Positions 9,464-17,819 of a stretch of 64,000 bases of DNA are shown piece after piece. The notes beneath the pieces were generated by a model. The model searched no databases, had not been told where the DNA came from, and saw nothing but the letters and a program-made list of their open reading frames with translations. Both the position numbers and the translations under genes were made by a program. The DNA is from Tritrichomonas musculus (Eukaryota; Parabasalia; Tritrichomonadida; Tritrichomonadidae). Within the stretch, counting starts at the first letter, position 1. Every line of letters begins with the position of its first letter. Location of the stretch: contig JAPFFF010000004.1 in the NCBI GenBank assembly GCA_039105265.1, forward strand, positions 3,658,001 through 3,722,000. The letters run 5' to 3'.

Positions 9464-10324
9464 ATGATACCTGAGAATATATCGTTAAACGATATCGTTA
9501 AAAATAAAGTGAATGAGGTATTAACGAGTAAGAAGAAAGATATGTGTGGAGCATTCATCGATAAGATACATCCTGAGATTAACGTGAGATATAATTCAGT
9601 TAATGTAATCGTTGGTAAACAAGGGCAGGGGAAGACTGTGATAGCTCTGGAAGAGGTGATAAAAATATCGTTAATGAATACTCATCATCTACTTGTTTAT
9701 GTTACTAAAGATGGGAATGAAAGTGATAGATCTTTCTTAGCATTGAAATCTTTAATAGAATCTCGATTACCGATAATAACCGTGAGTGAATCCGATGCTG
9801 AGAAAACTATCGAGAAAATCATTAAATCAAAGAATGAGTATTACTCCATTAAGAATAATCATCTCGAAAACATGCTCAACGATCCACAATTAAACATCAC
9901 GAAGAGCGATATTGAGGGGTTATTCAATACATTACACATTGATGATTTCGATAAAAAGTATCTTCATACACTTGTGTTATTTGATGATATTAGTAACAGC
10001 AAACTCTTCACGAATGAAACATCGTATTTCTCGCAATTATTACGTCGTTGTCGACATACGAATATGACATTCTTTCTCTTGATTCAGGGATGGAAGGGAC
10101 TCAAACCTCATATCAAAAACGAAATCACTACGTTATTCATATTCCCATGCTTCAATAAACAACAATTGCGATATATCTATAGTCAATCAGCTTCTAACCT
10201 CTGTTTCGATGATTTCTATGAAAAATATGAGAATATCATGTCGTTAAAGAATGAGTATCCCGACTCTCATCCATATCTCGTAATTCAAGTGATTGACGGT
10301 GGCGAAACATTCATTCAATTATAA
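9464..10324 (+). CDS. Genome-packaging ATPase, FtsK/HerA (A32) type
   Basis: 286 residues. The P-loop is G-K-Q-G-Q-G-K-T at residues 51-58. The Walker B strand reads T-L-V-L-F-D-D-I-S (about 168-176), and a sensor strand T-F-F-L-L-I-Q follows (about 205), the order of A32-like packaging ATPases of Polintons, virophages and large DNA viruses. In these families the enzyme pumps DNA into the preformed capsid. It lies 50 bp downstream of the 415-residue gene on the same strand. The stop codon is followed after 1 bp by the convergent 117-residue gene. No packaging ATPase was seen in the visible part of the outer element, where it probably lies further left. Confidence 0.88.
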   Translation: MIPENISLNDIVKNKVNEVLTSKKKDMCGAFIDKIHPEINVRYNSVNVIVGKQGQGKTVIALEEVIKISLMNTHHLLVYVTKDGNESDRSFLALKSLIESRLPIITVSESDAEKTIEKIIKSKNEYYSIKNNHLENMLNDPQLNITKSDIEGLFNTLHIDDFDKKYLHTLVLFDDISNSKLFTNETSYFSQLLRRCRHTNMTFFLLIQGWKGLKPHIKNEITTLFIFPCFNKQQLRYIYSQSASNLCFDDFYEKYENIMSLKNEYPDSHPYLVIQVIDGGETFIQL

Positions 10325-10325
10325 C

Positions 10326-10679
10326 TCATTCGAGGTTTGAGAAGTAGTTCTCTATAGATTTTAAAGCAATCTTAATATTCTTGATATCTTCAGACATATC
10401 TGATATCTCATTTTCGATAGCTATGAAACGCTGCTCGTTCTCTGAATTATCAGTGATGATATCATCTTTAGGAGTTGATTTTCGAGGTGCTTTCTTGAGA
10501 GATAATACACCTTTGATACGCGTGATGCGATATCCGTTGATGTGATACATCTTGTTGAGTTTGTGAGTGGTGAGTTTATCAAGCTCTTCTTGATGGGACT
10601 TATACCATGAATCGAAGTCGTTAGGCGTATCGAATTCTTTAATGTAATGCGTGATGGGCTCTATAATCTTAACATCCAT
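10326..10679 (-). CDS. Small coiled-coil protein shared by both elements
   Basis: 117 residues, unrecognised. The N-terminal part contains F-D-S-W-Y-K-S-H-Q-E-E-L-D-K-L and L-N-K-M-Y-H-I-N-G-Y-R-I-T-R. It aligns with the first 90 residues of the 171-residue outer protein (16,816-17,331). The C-terminal 40 residues form a likely coiled coil (ENEISDMSEDIKNIKIALKS). In both elements it neighbours the pVI-like gene on the same strand. A trimeric or dimeric accessory structural protein is plausible. The convergent ATPase gene ends 1 bp away. Confidence 0.65.
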   Translation of the reverse strand: MDVKIIEPITHYIKEFDTPNDFDSWYKSHQEELDKLTTHKLNKMYHINGYRITRIKGVLSLKKAPRKSTPKDDIITDNSENEQRFIAIENEISDMSEDIKNIKIALKSIENYFSNLE

Positions 10680-10771
10680 GTTTGAGTGTTAATAAAAATA
10701 GTGAATTATTAATGATAATTTCTGAATGATTTCATAAATATTCAATCGTTATCAATCGTTATAAAACACAT

Positions 10772-11092
10772 TTATTTAGGGATTACGAGGTGTTTTGAGA
10801 GGTTTCTCTCATGAGCTATCCAATCATCCATCGCTGAACGCCCATTCGTTTTGATGTAGTTATCGACTTTATCAGTGATTGAGAGAGCTTTATCTGCTGC
10901 AGTACCGGTGATGCTACTTGCGATATCAAGTGCTTTCCCAGCTTTACCACCGATAGCATTACCTATAGTTCCGAGTATTGGAGCTACGGTATTCTTAACG
11001 ACTTTACCTACTTTTTTTGCGATGGGTATTACTTTCTTGAATCCATTAACTATCTTCTTACCGAGATTCTTCAACCAACTTCCGAACGCCAT
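10772..11092 (-). CDS. Small amphipathic basic protein, pVI/penton-accessory-like
   Basis: 106 residues. It starts MAFGSWLKNLGKKIVNGFKK, a strongly amphipathic basic helix. A second Lys-rich helix follows, then a Gly/Ala-rich hydrophobic segment (APILGTIGNAIGGKAGKALD). The layout matches membrane-active internal capsid proteins such as adenovirus pVI and small counterparts in Polinton-like viruses. The assignment rests on physical properties, not on a motif. The 84-residue outer gene at 16,531-16,785 has the same plan and also lies next to the capsid gene. Both are transcribed away from the capsid gene, suggesting a shared promoter region at 11,093-11,171. Confidence 0.68.
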   Translation of the reverse strand: MAFGSWLKNLGKKIVNGFKKVIPIAKKVGKVVKNTVAPILGTIGNAIGGKAGKALDIASSITGTAADKALSITDKVDNYIKTNGRSAMDDWIAHERNLSKHLVIPK

Positions 11093-11171
11093 ATTTTGAG
11101 TTGGGAATAAAAAGTGATTTATTCAATGCTAGTTCATCAACAGTACTTCCGATTTTTTTATGTGAACCCAA

Positions 11172-12899
11172 ATGACATATCAGAACGCTCAATTCAAAAA
11201 CAGCGGAAATGATGAAGGTGATATTCTCGAATTCTTTAACGATACACTCAGAAACCTCGTACAGAAAAATGGTGGGGATAATACATTCTCATTCGTCACT
11301 GAAGAGTTTCAGAATAAAGATGTACCCATGCCCGTCGGTACTAAAACACGTTTGAAGCTCACACACAGCGGACACACAATCAGTCAAATCGAAAAGGGGT
11401 TCATCAATGCAACAGTTGAATTCAAGGTAAAGCTTCAAAACGATATTAAAGAAGGTGATATATCAACTATCGATAAAAAGGGATTGAATCGTATATTCAT
11501 CGGATTTAAAGATGCTGTCGAATTCATTGAAGACTGCAGGTTCTGGGTTAACGGTAAACTCATTGATACATATCGTCAAGATGAACTCATTCGCGAATCA
11601 TTCGCTTACAACTCTATCAAAGCACGTGATGCTAAAGCAGCTAATCCTCATGCTCATTCCATATGGGAAAACGTTATGAATTACATGCCATGCAAGTGTG
11701 GCGTTTACATTCCGATATCGAAATTCGAAGGTGGTAAAGCTGTTGATGTTAAACTCGATCTCATTATCCCATTCACAGATCAACTCGCATTACAAGCATG
11801 GAGACTCTATCCCAATCGAATCCTCGGTGAATTTGAAGAAGAAATTCGCACATCATTAGAAGCACTCGTTTGGTGTCAAGTAAATCCTACAGCAGTTGCT
11901 GATGTATTGAAATTCATGGATTACGATGCTGAAGGTGAATATAACACTCCATGGTATCTCCCAATCACAGCTCACTTCACACAAATCGATATGCCTGCGA
12001 AGATAGTTCATAAAATTGTTGCTAGTGAGAATGAAGATGCAAGTAAAGTCGATGATCCAAACATTGAATTCAATTCATTATCACATACTGGTGGAGTTAA
12101 CATCTGGACCGTTAAATTCAATACTCTTCAACTTGCAAATACAGGTACTATCACTGTCGCTAGAACTAACTGTGCTGGATTCGGAGTTAAACCTGAAGTT
12201 ATGAAGGGATTATATGAAATATTAAAGAATCCAATCATCATCCCATCACAAGAACTCACTCGAGAGATTTTCGAGGGCTCAGCTAAGGGTAATAGCGGAC
12301 TTGATGTCTCTAAATCAATACCTCTCCGTAACGCTACTAATATCACTCTCATGTTCCCTCGTCATCCAGGTGATATCACATGCTTCCAAAACATTATGTA
12401 TCGCAACTGTCAACTCACCGTCAACAAGAAACAGTACCCCGATACCGAATTCGAAACAACATATGATGGAAGATTCGTTCAACATCAACTCATCGCTAAC
12501 GAACTCGATGGATGCATTGAAGCTACTGATGAACTCGTTAGATCTTTCTCTCTCGCACTCAATGATGAATCCACAGGTAAGCGATATAAGTCATCATCAG
12601 CTGCTGATAACACATCATTCGGTATCAACTTCCAACTCGAACGTGGAAATAGTGGATATGTTTTCGATGGTATCGATACTGGATGTCACTCAGTCACCGT
12701 TACATTCAAGGGATTACCTATTCATGGAGGTGAAAACGATACATACTACTATCCAGATACCCTCGATGATGGAACTGTCGTTAAAGATGTTCATCCACCA
12801 GCACCTGAGATGTGGATCTGTAGTGATACATGGTGGAGCTGGAGTATCGATGGAGGTGTTAAGTATCACCCACGTGGCATTCCAACAGGTTATGAGTAA
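11172..12899 (+). CDS. Major capsid protein of inner element (double jelly-roll)
   Basis: 575 residues. It aligns along its length with the outer capsid protein at 14,677-16,476. Shared landmarks are F-S-F (about 40), H-x-x-S-x-I-x-K-G-F (about 73-83), GFK-A (about 115), the R-E-S/G-F segment (about 145), H-S-L/I-W-E-N (about 165), C-G-V-Y-I/V (about 177), P-F-x-D-L/Q-L-A-L-Q-A (about 203), the MFPRHPGD/LFPKHHND motif (about 393) and the closing HPPAPE-type segment. Polinton capsid proteins of this length carry two jelly-roll folds and build icosahedral particles. I recognise the family from the gene context and from these conserved blocks; fold prediction would settle it. The codon bias toward ATC and CTC suggests good expression or a different genomic background. 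Confidence 0.82.
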   Translation: MTYQNAQFKNSGNDEGDILEFFNDTLRNLVQKNGGDNTFSFVTEEFQNKDVPMPVGTKTRLKLTHSGHTISQIEKGFINATVEFKVKLQNDIKEGDISTIDKKGLNRIFIGFKDAVEFIEDCRFWVNGKLIDTYRQDELIRESFAYNSIKARDAKAANPHAHSIWENVMNYMPCKCGVYIPISKFEGGKAVDVKLDLIIPFTDQLALQAWRLYPNRILGEFEEEIRTSLEALVWCQVNPTAVADVLKFMDYDAEGEYNTPWYLPITAHFTQIDMPAKIVHKIVASENEDASKVDDPNIEFNSLSHTGGVNIWTVKFNTLQLANTGTITVARTNCAGFGVKPEVMKGLYEILKNPIIIPSQELTREIFEGSAKGNSGLDVSKSIPLRNATNITLMFPRHPGDITCFQNIMYRNCQLTVNKKQYPDTEFETTYDGRFVQHQLIANELDGCIEATDELVRSFSLALNDESTGKRYKSSSAADNTSFGINFQLERGNSGYVFDGIDTGCHSVTVTFKGLPIHGGENDTYYYPDTLDDGTVVKDVHPPAPEMWICSDTWWSWSIDGGVKYHPRGIPTGYE

Positions 12900-12955
12900 A
12901 TGAATCTCATCATCGACACATACATTAAATGATATATTTTTCGATTTTAACGTGA

Positions 12956-13273
12956 ATGAAACACATGTCGACATACTCGCAACGAGAATTTCATTCAATC
13001 CCAATCAAGAGAATCACTGGTTTCAACATCAATCCTTATCGAGGTGATACATTTGATGAAGCGATGGATATCAACGGTGATGGAGTCATTGATGATTATG
13101 AACGTCAAGTATACTACAATCAATCCACAGAACCAACGATGAAAACATACTTCATCACTCGCGATTATGAGAATACATTACCTCCAGAATTCGTTAACTC
13201 ATCGAATGATCGATACATATCATTTCAATACTGTAGAGCTACTTGTCAACACTATCTCGATGGTTCGATATGA
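12956..13273 (+). CDS. Small conserved protein with EF-hand-like loop
   Basis: 105 residues; Met4 (12,965) is an alternative start. Residues 37-50 read A-M-D-I-N-G-D-G-V-I-D-D-Y-E, a textbook 12-residue calcium-binding EF-hand loop. The second half contains L-P-P-E-F-V-N-S-S-N-D-R-Y-I-S-F-Q-Y-C, which matches the 116-residue outer protein at 6,025-6,375. It follows the capsid gene on the same strand by 56 bp. Its last 22 bp overlap the convergent 288-residue gene. Function unknown; a calcium-stabilised capsid accessory is one possibility. Confidence 0.66.
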   Translation: MKHMSTYSQREFHSIPIKRITGFNINPYRGDTFDEAMDINGDGVIDDYERQVYYNQSTEPTMKTYFITRDYENTLPPEFVNSSNDRYISFQYCRATCQHYLDGSI

Positions 13274-14118
13274 GTTCCATGATATTTCTTATTACGAAAC
13301 GCAGCAAGAGCTTTAATTTCATCGTTAGGTTCGTTGATGGTGAGGTACTCATTGCTCTTACTCTTGAAGTCATGCCCGAAAGTCTTGAAATAATCGATTA
13401 AATCTTCATTATTCTTCTCGAAAAGTTGTATCGAATAGGGTTTCAACTCAAGCAATTCACCTGGTGGAAGAGGACGAAGGATAGGTCTCTCAGTAATGAG
13501 TTTATCGAGCATCATTCGATAATTCACTTTCGATGTTTTTATCTGAGAACTCTCTTTATTAATATTATCGGTGAACTTCTTACCGAGCATATTTCTCACT
13601 AATTTCGATAATGGATCATGTTGAATGATAGGATGTAAACGTAAATCTTTAAAGAATTTATTATCTTCACGCTGAGTTCTCTCTTTATTGAGTCGTGATT
13701 GAAACTTCGTAATTAATGATTCCCTCATGATTTTCGATAATGGATCATGTTGAATGATAGGATGTAAACGTAAATCTTTAAAGAATTTATTATCTTCACG
13801 TTTTTGCTTACCTGATTGATATCCCTGAGCGAATCTATACATAGACATGAATTTATCGTTACCATCATAACCGAGATCAAGGATTCTATCAGCTATGAGT
13901 TCAGAGATTTGAGTATATAGTGGACGTTTTATCCCTTTAAATTGAGCTTTAGTGATAACACCAGTGATGTCATGATCACGTTTGACCGATGAGTATACCT
14001 CGTTAATGGTATCGTTAGGGATATCAATCATATGAGCAAGTCTCTTCAAGTGTTTCCACAAAATTCTAAGATCATCGAAACCAATGGATTCATCATAATT
14101 GGGTTCATCGTAATTCAT
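13252..14118 (-). CDS. Unknown inner-element protein with internal 43-residue duplication
   Basis: 288 residues, highly charged and mostly helical, not recognised. A block beginning REDNKFFKDLRLHPIIQHDP occurs twice, 43 residues apart. At DNA level two 69-bp copies lie at 13,603-13,671 and 13,732-13,800 and appear identical, so the duplication is recent. The gene is the last before the right inverted repeat and points inward. No clear counterpart was found in the outer element. The role is open: a terminal-protein-like, regulatory or scaffolding function are all possible and none is supported by a motif. Confidence 0.62.
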   Translation of the reverse strand: MNYDEPNYDESIGFDDLRILWKHLKRLAHMIDIPNDTINEVYSSVKRDHDITGVITKAQFKGIKRPLYTQISELIADRILDLGYDGNDKFMSMYRFAQGYQSGKQKREDNKFFKDLRLHPIIQHDPLSKIMRESLITKFQSRLNKERTQREDNKFFKDLRLHPIIQHDPLSKLVRNMLGKKFTDNINKESSQIKTSKVNYRMMLDKLITERPILRPLPPGELLELKPYSIQLFEKNNEDLIDYFKTFGHDFKSKSNEYLTINEPNDEIKALAAFRNKKYHGTHIEPSR

Positions 14119-14183
14119 TATTTCATACTCGTTAAAAATTTATCACTCATAAACTCATTGAGATACATATGGGAGATGAGAAT

Positions 14184-14686
14184 CTCACGAATCTTATACT
14201 GTATAACGCCTCTTAATATCTGGGGGTCCTCTCGATACCTATTAAAACACCATCAAATCTCCATAACTGATTTATCGCGTATTAATTATCACTCACGCGA
14301 TTTTCACTCATATTTAGTCCCTTCCAACATCTCTCCAGACGCCCGTAAACGCTGTTTTTGTATGGTTTTCATGCGTGAAACACGTGATTGATATGTCGTC
14401 AACTACTCTCACAAACGCTGTTTTTGTATGGTTTTCATGCGTGAAACACGTGATTGATATGTCGTCAACTACTCTCACAAACGCTGTTTTTGTATGGTTT
14501 TCATGGGTGAGAAACACTTAGGATCCAAAAATGAAAATCGTAAAAAAGGGGCTCAAAATGGGTATTTACACGGGGTTTTGGCCCGAGTAAGTCATACCCT
14601 GAAAATGGTCTAGTTGTCCTTGGGATTTGGGGTCATATTTGAAGCTCAAAATATCTGGGGGCCCAACGCGCCTACCCTATACTACT
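14184..14686 (-). repeat. Right terminal inverted repeat of inner element (503 bp)
   Basis: Exact-looking reverse complement of 7,611-8,113, including the 66-bp tandem repeats (about 14,347-14,512). It ends CCCTATACTACT and is followed by the target duplication GTGTC at 14,687-14,691. Confidence 0.93.
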
Positions 14687-16476
14687 GTGTCGCGACACAA
14701 ACATAACTGAACTGGTGGCGGATGTACCGTACCTTCTTCATTGACATTATAATATGTATCATTCTTTCCTGTATGAATTGGTTGACCATTGATTTGAATT
14801 TGAACGTTTCCAAATCCTCCGTCAAGACCGTCATAACAATATCCTGCACTCGCTCGTTCAGTTTGAATATTGAAAACAAATGATGTTGCATCACTTAATG
14901 TATTCTTGTATCTTGTTCCTTCTGAGTTGTTCTTTGGCATTGTGAAACTGTCTTCAAACTCTTTTGTGCATTGTAATGTAATGGCATCAAGGTCGCCAGC
15001 AGTTAATTGATTCTCAAAGAATCTTGCACCGATTGTGTCAACGTTTTCATCTGGAAAGTTCTTGCCACCAATATTCAAATAACAGTTTTGATAAACAGGG
15101 TTTTCAAATACAGTCAAATCATTATGATGTTTTGGAAACAGTACAGACATCGTGGTCACGTTAATCAATGGAATGTTTAAAGTTGATTTGATTCCGTTTT
15201 GAGCTGCAGCAATAGGGAAAGCATGATAATCAACCTTTTGTGATGGAATGATGATACCTTCTCGAAGAATGTCTTCAATTCCTTGTCTTGTTGCTTCACA
15301 AACACCGTAGCCCTGCATATTAGATTTGCAAAGTGTGATTGTCATTTGATTGCATGTTAATACAGCCTTTTGTGATTCATATTTCTTCATTATTGGTGTT
15401 TCTTCAACGATTTCAATTGTATAATAGTCTAACATATCTTTAACTCCTTTATTTTCATTATCTGGGTTGTGTCTTGCAATCTCTCTCAAGTCAGCAGTTC
15501 GTTTAATACCAAATCTTTCATATTCTTCATCTGTGAAATCAAATTCTAGCTCAATTGGTTCCGAATTAATTGGTGTGTGTTCATCACAAATATTATATTT
15601 GAATTTGATTGATTTATCAAGAACACCAGGTATCAATGCTTCATTTCCAATTTGTGTGAACTGTCTCTTAAGTTTTCCTTTAGCTTTCAATTCACGTAAT
15701 TGCTCAAGTTGTTTCATTGATATCTTGTCATCATCTTCGAGGAATGCTTTTGTTTCAGCAACTGTGTAAGGGTCTAATACTGCCCAAACAAGACCAGCGG
15801 GGCTAACTTGAAAACGAATAGCTAAATCACCAATGATTCCGTTAGGGAATAAATCAAATGCTTGTAATGCGAGCAAGTCATCAAAAGGTATATTCAAATC
15901 AAATTCACACTCAGCTCTTCCATTATCTTTGAAAGAATTAAGATTAACATAAACTCCTGCATGTGTTTGTGAATAGTTGCTAATGTTTTCCCATAATGAA
16001 TGAACGAATCGACGTCTTTTCTTTTCTGTTTCAGGTTTGAGAACTGAATACAAGAAACCTTCACGAATTGATTCATTCTGTTGATATCCGACATTGACAT
16101 TATTATGTAGAATCTCTAACCTGTCAAACAATTGATTTGATGATTTGAAACCAACAAATAATTTATAAAGATTTTCAGGGTCTTCAATTGCTTTAAGCTT
16201 TGCAATGTCTGTGCTTAATTGGAGATTCAATTTGACGTGAAATGTTAAGAAACCTTTATCAATATCACTGATGAAGTGGTCAGGATGTGTTAAACTGATT
16301 TGTGAATACTGTCCTTGATGAAATGGAGCAGGTTGGTCATGACAATCAACTGTCCTAAATGAAAATGAACGTGTTCCGTCATTAACGTTAATAATGTTGC
16401 GCATTTCCTTGAACGCACCTAATACATTTCCTGTCTCTATTTGATAATTATGAGCTCTATCGTTTCTGTATAACAT
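14677..16476 (-). CDS. Major capsid protein of outer Polinton, interrupted near its 3' end by the inner element
   Basis: About 597 codons belong to the outer gene (16,476 down to 14,687); the last bases of the frame lie in the inverted repeat of the inserted element. The protein aligns with the inner capsid protein through shared blocks such as F-S-F-R, H-x-x-S-D-I-D-K-G-F, P-F-D-D-L-L-A-L-Q-A and L-F-P-K-H-H-N-D. This supports a double jelly-roll capsid fold. The insertion sits within the final part of the gene, so this copy is a broken capsid gene with one visible break. It is transcribed away from the pVI-like gene at 16,531, with a 54-bp shared promoter region. Codon use is more AT-rich than in the inner copy. 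Confidence 0.8.
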   Translation of the reverse strand: MLYRNDRAHNYQIETGNVLGAFKEMRNIINVNDGTRSFSFRTVDCHDQPAPFHQGQYSQISLTHPDHFISDIDKGFLTFHVKLNLQLSTDIAKLKAIEDPENLYKLFVGFKSSNQLFDRLEILHNNVNVGYQQNESIREGFLYSVLKPETEKKRRRFVHSLWENISNYSQTHAGVYVNLNSFKDNGRAECEFDLNIPFDDLLALQAFDLFPNGIIGDLAIRFQVSPAGLVWAVLDPYTVAETKAFLEDDDKISMKQLEQLRELKAKGKLKRQFTQIGNEALIPGVLDKSIKFKYNICDEHTPINSEPIELEFDFTDEEYERFGIKRTADLREIARHNPDNENKGVKDMLDYYTIEIVEETPIMKKYESQKAVLTCNQMTITLCKSNMQGYGVCEATRQGIEDILREGIIIPSQKVDYHAFPIAAAQNGIKSTLNIPLINVTTMSVLFPKHHNDLTVFENPVYQNCYLNIGGKNFPDENVDTIGARFFENQLTAGDLDAITLQCTKEFEDSFTMPKNNSEGTRYKNTLSDATSFVFNIQTERASAGYCYDGLDGGFGNVQIQINGQPIHTGKNDTYYNVNEEGTVHPPPVQLCLCRDTVV

Positions 16477-16530
16477 TTATGATTTAATAAAAAGAATCAA
16501 TATATTATCTCTTTTATTTACTCTTAAAAT

Positions 16531-16785
16531 ATGGGTATAGGTATATTCAACAAGATAAAGAACGGTTTTAGAAAACTAGCCAACAAAGTCAAAGACACAG
16601 CACAAAAAGTCGTTGAAAAGCTTCCTCAAGTTGTTAACGTTGGAAGACAAATCATTGATAAAGTTAAACCGATTACTGGTCTCATTCCTGGTGTTGGTCA
16701 AGTAGTTGATTTCGTTGATAGAGGACTCAGTTATGCTGATAAAGCTGGAAAAGTTGGTAAATCAATTTTAGATAAAGTTGGGTAA
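16531..16785 (+). CDS. Small amphipathic basic protein of outer Polinton (pVI-like)
   Basis: 84 residues. It starts MGIGIFNKIKNGFRKLANKV, an amphipathic Lys/Phe-rich helix. A KVVEKLPQVVNVGRQ segment and a Gly/Val hydrophobic stretch (ITGLIPGVGQVVDFVDRGL) follow. The layout is the same as in the inner 106-residue protein, and both lie next to a capsid gene. This suggests an internal, possibly membrane-lytic, capsid protein. The inference is from physical character and position only. Confidence 0.66.
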   Translation: MGIGIFNKIKNGFRKLANKVKDTAQKVVEKLPQVVNVGRQIIDKVKPITGLIPGVGQVVDFVDRGLSYADKAGKVGKSILDKVG

Positions 16786-16815
16786 ATATAATGAAACGTT
16801 TTAAATTGAATACAA

Positions 16816-17331
16816 ATGAATGAAAACATTAATGAACTTAAAGTAATAAACGAAAACATTAATGAATCAAAAGTGTTTAAATCAGTTGAAGAGTTCAATT
16901 TGTTCTATCAAAAGAATATCGAGCAAATGAAATCACAAACGACTAACTATTTGAACAAGATTTATAAAATCATCACTAATGACGGCAACGAATACAAAAT
17001 CACTAAACGTAATTGCAAAGACGGCAAACGATGTGATGGCGACATTTATTTGAAGAAAGTTGGGAACACAATCACTAAAACACTTGAAAACGATAACATC
17101 AAAGCTGATATAAATATGCTCAGAGAAACAGTTAATGCTATATCTACCAAGACCGATGCTATCGATGAACTTCGCGATTTGTTTGACAGTAAGTTGATTC
17201 ACGTTGATATCATCATTAAACAGCTCATCGATAAAAATAAAATACTTGAAGAACATATCAATAAGCTTTCAAATGTTGTTGATCAGCAATCAAAAGTCAT
17301 TAATGAATATGTACTCAGTCAAGCTTCGTAG
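16816..17331 (+). CDS. Coiled-coil protein of outer Polinton, homologue of inner 117-residue protein
   Basis: 171 residues. It begins with two copies of an N-E-N-I-N-E-(L/S)-K-V unit. The conserved domain then contains F-N-L-F-Y-Q-K-N-I-E-Q-M and L-N-K-I-Y-K-I. The C-terminal 70 residues form a long heptad-like coiled coil (LRDLFDSKLIHVDIIIKQLI and onward). The inner element has a shorter version at 10,326-10,679. It lies 30 bp behind the pVI-like gene on the same strand, so the pair is likely co-transcribed. Function unknown, probably structural. Confidence 0.65.
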   Translation: MNENINELKVINENINESKVFKSVEEFNLFYQKNIEQMKSQTTNYLNKIYKIITNDGNEYKITKRNCKDGKRCDGDIYLKKVGNTITKTLENDNIKADINMLRETVNAISTKTDAIDELRDLFDSKLIHVDIIIKQLIDKNKILEEHINKLSNVVDQQSKVINEYVLSQAS

Positions 17332-17343
17332 GTCTCCGCCTTA

Positions 17344-17577
17344 TTAAATGTTGTTGCTCCTGACAACCACCGAATGATTAAGTGAATCATGATGATTTAA
17401 TGATTTAGTCGTTTTTGGTGGAGGTTCATGAAATACATTACCTTTTTCATTATAACATTTCACTGTCGGTGCTGAGTTTATTTTTGTTCTCTTCTTTTGC
17501 ATCATTAATTGTAATCTATCAAAATAGTTTTTGTGTTTATCATCATGAACGGTTCTCATTTGATTAATAGCAGACAT
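17344..17577 (-). CDS. Small basic protein, unknown (outer Polinton)
   Basis: 77 residues, rich in K, H, N and S, with KKRTKINSAPTVK in the middle; not recognised. It is divergent from the 75-residue gene, with starts 15 bp apart in an ATTTAATTGTTATTAAATG spacer. It is kept as a gene because it fills the gap between two genes without overlap and has the composition of its neighbours rather than of the AT-rich flanking DNA. Confidence 0.45.
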   Translation of the reverse strand: MSAINQMRTVHDDKHKNYFDRLQLMMQKKRTKINSAPTVKCYNEKGNVFHEPPPKTTKSLNHHDSLNHSVVVRSNNI

Positions 17578-17591
17578 TTAATTGTTATTAA

Positions 17592-17819
17592 ATGAGTGAA
17601 CTAACAGAATACAAGAAAGAAATACCAGAATTAAAACGTATCAAACGAGGATTGAAAGAAAAGTGTTATGATTACAAACAATGTCTCAACAATATCAAAT
17701 CAGGAATGTTGGGCTCTGATGGTCTTGCCGTTCGTGAGTCTCTTATTGAAGACATCAACAGCCTCAAAAATAAAGTTCATCAGCTTGAGAATGAATTAAA
17801 TGAATTGTCTAATAAATGA
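17592..17819 (+). CDS. Small coiled-coil protein, unknown (outer Polinton)
   Basis: 75 residues: MSELTEYKKEIPELKRIKRG, then a heptad-like C-terminal half (SLKNKVHQLENELNELSNK). No family recognised. Its last 11 bp overlap the convergent 100-residue frame. A scaffold or tail-type role would fit a short coiled coil, but nothing proves it. Confidence 0.5.
   Translation: MSELTEYKKEIPELKRIKRGLKEKCYDYKQCLNNIKSGMLGSDGLAVRESLIEDINSLKNKVHQLENELNELSNK

Larger units (their letters stand above)
7611..14686. mobile_element. Inner Polinton-family element: capsid and packaging genes only, looks whole
   Basis: Bounded by 503-bp inverted repeats that look identical (7,611-8,113 and 14,184-14,686) and by GTGTC direct repeats on both sides. 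It begins AGTAGTATAGGG and ends with the reverse complement. Gene order: 415-residue structural protein (+), packaging ATPase (+), 117-residue protein (-), pVI-like 106-residue protein (-), major capsid protein (+), 105-residue protein (+), 288-residue protein (-). I find no polymerase, integrase or protease gene; the 6-kb interior is filled by the listed genes. Frames look intact and the inverted repeats show no visible divergence, so the insertion is recent. Base and codon use (more ATC, GGA, CTC) differ from the outer element, so the inner element has a separate history. Inferred: it depends on another Polinton for replication and integration but encodes its own particle module. Confidence 0.9.
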
